Positions 5,680-5,888 of a stretch of DNA of 5,888 nt are shown one piece after another. Below the pieces are notes generated by a model. The model worked only from the letters and a program-made list of their open reading frames with translations, was not told the DNA's origin and ran no database searches. Every line of letters starts with the position of its first letter. Within the stretch, counting starts at the first letter, position 1. The stretch comes from Methanolinea sp. UBA473 (GTDB lineage Archaea > Halobacteriota > Methanomicrobia > Methanomicrobiales > Methanospirillaceae). The position numbers were made by a program, and so were the translations under genes. The DNA lies in NCBI GenBank assembly GCA_002509495.1, contig DAEV01000104.1, positions 1 through 5,888 on the forward strand, written 5' to 3'.

Positions 5680-5723
5680 GAAGGGGTTTTACCCCTTCGA
5701 ACCCCGGGCCACCTTCGGTGGCC
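5680..5723 (+). terminator. Tandem hairpins after the zinc-ribbon gene
   Basis: Two perfect 7-bp hairpins lie back to back just beyond the stop codon: GAAGGGG (5680-5686) / CCCCTTC (5692-5698) with loop TTTTA, and GGCCACC (5707-5713) / GGTGGCC (5717-5723) with loop TTC. Only a short T-run (TATTTT, 5734-5739) follows. Transcript 3'-end formation or protection is the simplest reading. Confidence 0.5.
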
Positions 5724-5811
5724 GATAATTCCGTATTTTGGCTCCACTTATTCGATAGTGCCATCAGGCCCCAAGAGCGTCATCAATGAATGCTCTGTGC
5801 GGAAGGTGGAA

Positions 5812-5823
5812 GCGTTTTTTTAA
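5812..5823 (+). promoter_or_regulatory. T7 tract and TATA-like box near the right edge
   Basis: CGTTTTTTTAAG can act as a TATA-like box for a gene starting near 5857 (predicted start of transcription about 5846), or as a T-run terminator for transcripts from the left. The sequence does not decide between these. Confidence 0.3.
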
Positions 5824-5856
5824 GAGTCGATGGAAACTGTTGCCCCCTCCCCCCAC

Positions 5857-5888
5857 ATGATGGACCCCGCCGCCCCCGGCGGGGCGCC
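5857..5888 (+). CDS. Possible start of a further gene, cut by the window edge
   Basis: Two adjacent ATG codons (5857 and 5860) open a frame reading MMDPAAPGGA to the window end. A TATA-like box lies about 38 nt upstream, but the sequence just before the ATG is C-rich and has no ribosome-binding site. The same bases form a GC-rich palindrome, so the open frame may be accidental. No function can be proposed. Confidence 0.15.
   Translation, partial: MMDPAAPGGA
5865..5884. repeat. GC-only 8-bp palindrome at the right edge
   Basis: CCCCGCCG (5865-5872) and CGGCGGGG (5877-5884) are perfect inverted copies around CCCC. The window ends four bases later, so any extension is unseen. It could be the stem of a structured RNA or chance in GC-rich coding sequence. 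Confidence 0.5.

Overview
The window looks like chromosomal DNA of a GC-rich methanogenic euryarchaeon, most likely of the order Methanomicrobiales. This is inferred, not proven by a marker gene. The reasons are the receiver/PAS protein style, a soluble PAS histidine kinase with a RHDILNQL-type H-box, a nucleotide-cyclase domain whose motifs resemble the archaeal DacZ family, long TPR proteins, and A/T-rich TATA-like boxes upstream of several genes. No rRNA, tRNA, CRISPR array, transposase or integrase was found.

Layout: (1) 95-1762 (+) encodes a 555-residue protein with a degenerate receiver domain, two PAS domains and a C-terminal diadenylate cyclase (DAC/DisA_N) domain. (2) 1780-2862 (-) encodes a soluble PAS histidine kinase, convergent with gene 1 and separated from it by only 17 bp. 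(3) 2977-3768 (-) encodes ThiD, the hydroxymethylpyrimidine (phosphate) kinase of thiamine synthesis, upstream of the kinase gene on the same strand. (4) After a 134-bp divergent promoter region, 3903-4877 (+) encodes a protein made almost wholly of about nine 34-residue TPR repeats. (5) A 314-bp gene-poor stretch holds hairpins, a TATA-like box and two tiny open frames. (6) 5193-5666 (+) encodes a small protein of unknown function with two four-cysteine zinc-ribbon-like modules. The last 220 bp hold tandem hairpins, a TATA-like box, a GC-rich palindrome and perhaps the first codons of another gene.

The main discovery candidate is gene 1. A c-di-AMP synthase domain that keeps its DGA and GTRHR motifs is fused to two PAS sensors and to a receiver that has lost its phospho-acceptor aspartate and other hallmark residues. 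It therefore looks like a c-di-AMP synthase driven by ligand or redox sensing (PAS) rather than by phosphorylation. The receiver also carries what appears to be a nine-residue tandem duplication. The other genes do not form an obvious pathway with it. The convergent histidine kinase is the only other signalling gene here, and a functional link between the two is only a hypothesis.
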